Source of the DNA: Oceanobacillus caeni
Lineage (GTDB): Bacteria; Bacillota; Bacilli; Bacillales; Amphibacillaceae
Length of the DNA: 32,097 bases
NCBI RefSeq assembly: GCF_019037185.1
Contig: NZ_JAHHXM010000034.1
Coordinates: forward strand, 1-32,097
Reading direction: 5' to 3'
The first letter of the stretch is position 1. Every line of letters starts with the position of its first letter. A model generated the notes under the pieces. That model saw only the letters and a program-made list of their open reading frames with translations, searched no databases and was not told where the DNA came from. The translations under genes and the position numbers were made by a program. This document shows positions 31,951-32,097 of this stretch, piece by piece.

Positions 31951-32097
31951 TCTAAATTTTCACCTAATACATTGTCTTACCAAATATTTGAGCTCTTATC
32001 ATATCCGCCACCCTTGCCAAGCATTTGGGTTCGTGGTGGTGAATAAAGTGGCGAATCGGGAAAAATAAAGCTATTAAAGCTCCCTATTCGCACACAC
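31951..32097. other. Gene-free window end with two palindromes
   Basis: CCGCCAC (32007-32013) faces GTGGTGG near 32034-32040. GCGAATCGGGA (32053-32063) pairs with TCCCTATTCGC (32081-32091), with one mismatch, around a ~17-base loop. The second stem lacks a T run inside the window. No reading frame of note is seen. Confidence 0.5.

Overview
The window is AT-rich Bacillota DNA and fits a spore-forming, probably salt- or alkali-tolerant member of the Bacillaceae (Oceanobacillus/Virgibacillus-like). The evidence is strong GGAGG-type ribosome binding sites, TTGACA/TATAAT promoters, lysine, TPP and SAM riboswitches in their typical Bacillus contexts, ykoFEDC, metNPQ, VmlR, HelD and a short SspO-like spore protein. 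Genus is an inference; no species call is possible from the sequence alone.

Layout. 1-117: 3' part of a 5S rRNA and its terminator, so the left edge is the end of an rRNA operon. 118-2490: repeat debris, then a membrane-anchored thioredoxin-like protein, a HesB/YneR-like protein and an SDR oxidoreductase. 2596-3821: lysine riboswitch, terminator and dapA. 3838-7900: XRE-DUF1232 protein, an FtsW/RodA/SpoVE-family protein, SspO-like peptide, MBL-fold hydrolase and DinB-family protein. 8208-11935 (minus strand): TPP riboswitch followed by ykoF-ykoE-ykoD-ykoC, an ECF importer for a thiamine precursor. 12031-14927 (minus): SLAP-domain protein and helD. 15289-19596: sbcD-sbcC. 19609-21694: the ABC-F ribosome-protection gene vmlR behind a long attenuator leader. 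21731-22565 (minus): a 40-residue coiled-coil protein and a LysM/SleB-type hydrolase. 22798-24218: mgtE. 24254-25033 (minus): a nucleotidyltransferase. 25272-27680: a YbaK-type deacylase, HMG-CoA lyase and an XRE-cupin regulator. 27750-31714: promoter, SAM-I riboswitch, metN-metP-metQ and an HcxA/GldA-like dehydrogenase. 31715-32097 holds no convincing gene but has a terminator, a 51-52 bp tandem repeat and palindromes.

The two strongest unusual signals are linked. (1) A family of at least seven copies of a roughly 105-130 bp element (one partial, one reduced to 30 bp) is scattered through intergenic DNA, all on the + strand. Most copies start after TTTAT and end in TTTAT. Each full copy has two hairpins that stay paired through compensatory changes. 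This looks like a non-autonomous, IS200/IS605-type (PATE-like) element. (2) The vmlR leader can be drawn as a complete attenuator: tiny upstream ORFs, an anti-antiterminator, an antiterminator and an intrinsic terminator. One copy of the repeat sits inside the loop between the two antiterminator arms. Another copy supplies the C-terminal codons of the SLAP-domain gene.

Several start codons are best moved from the longest reading frame: dapA 2886, HesB-like 1259, helD 14343, SLAP 14927, vmlR 20045 and the YbaK-like gene 25272. The XRE-cupin gene lacks an obvious canonical start beside its ribosome binding site.
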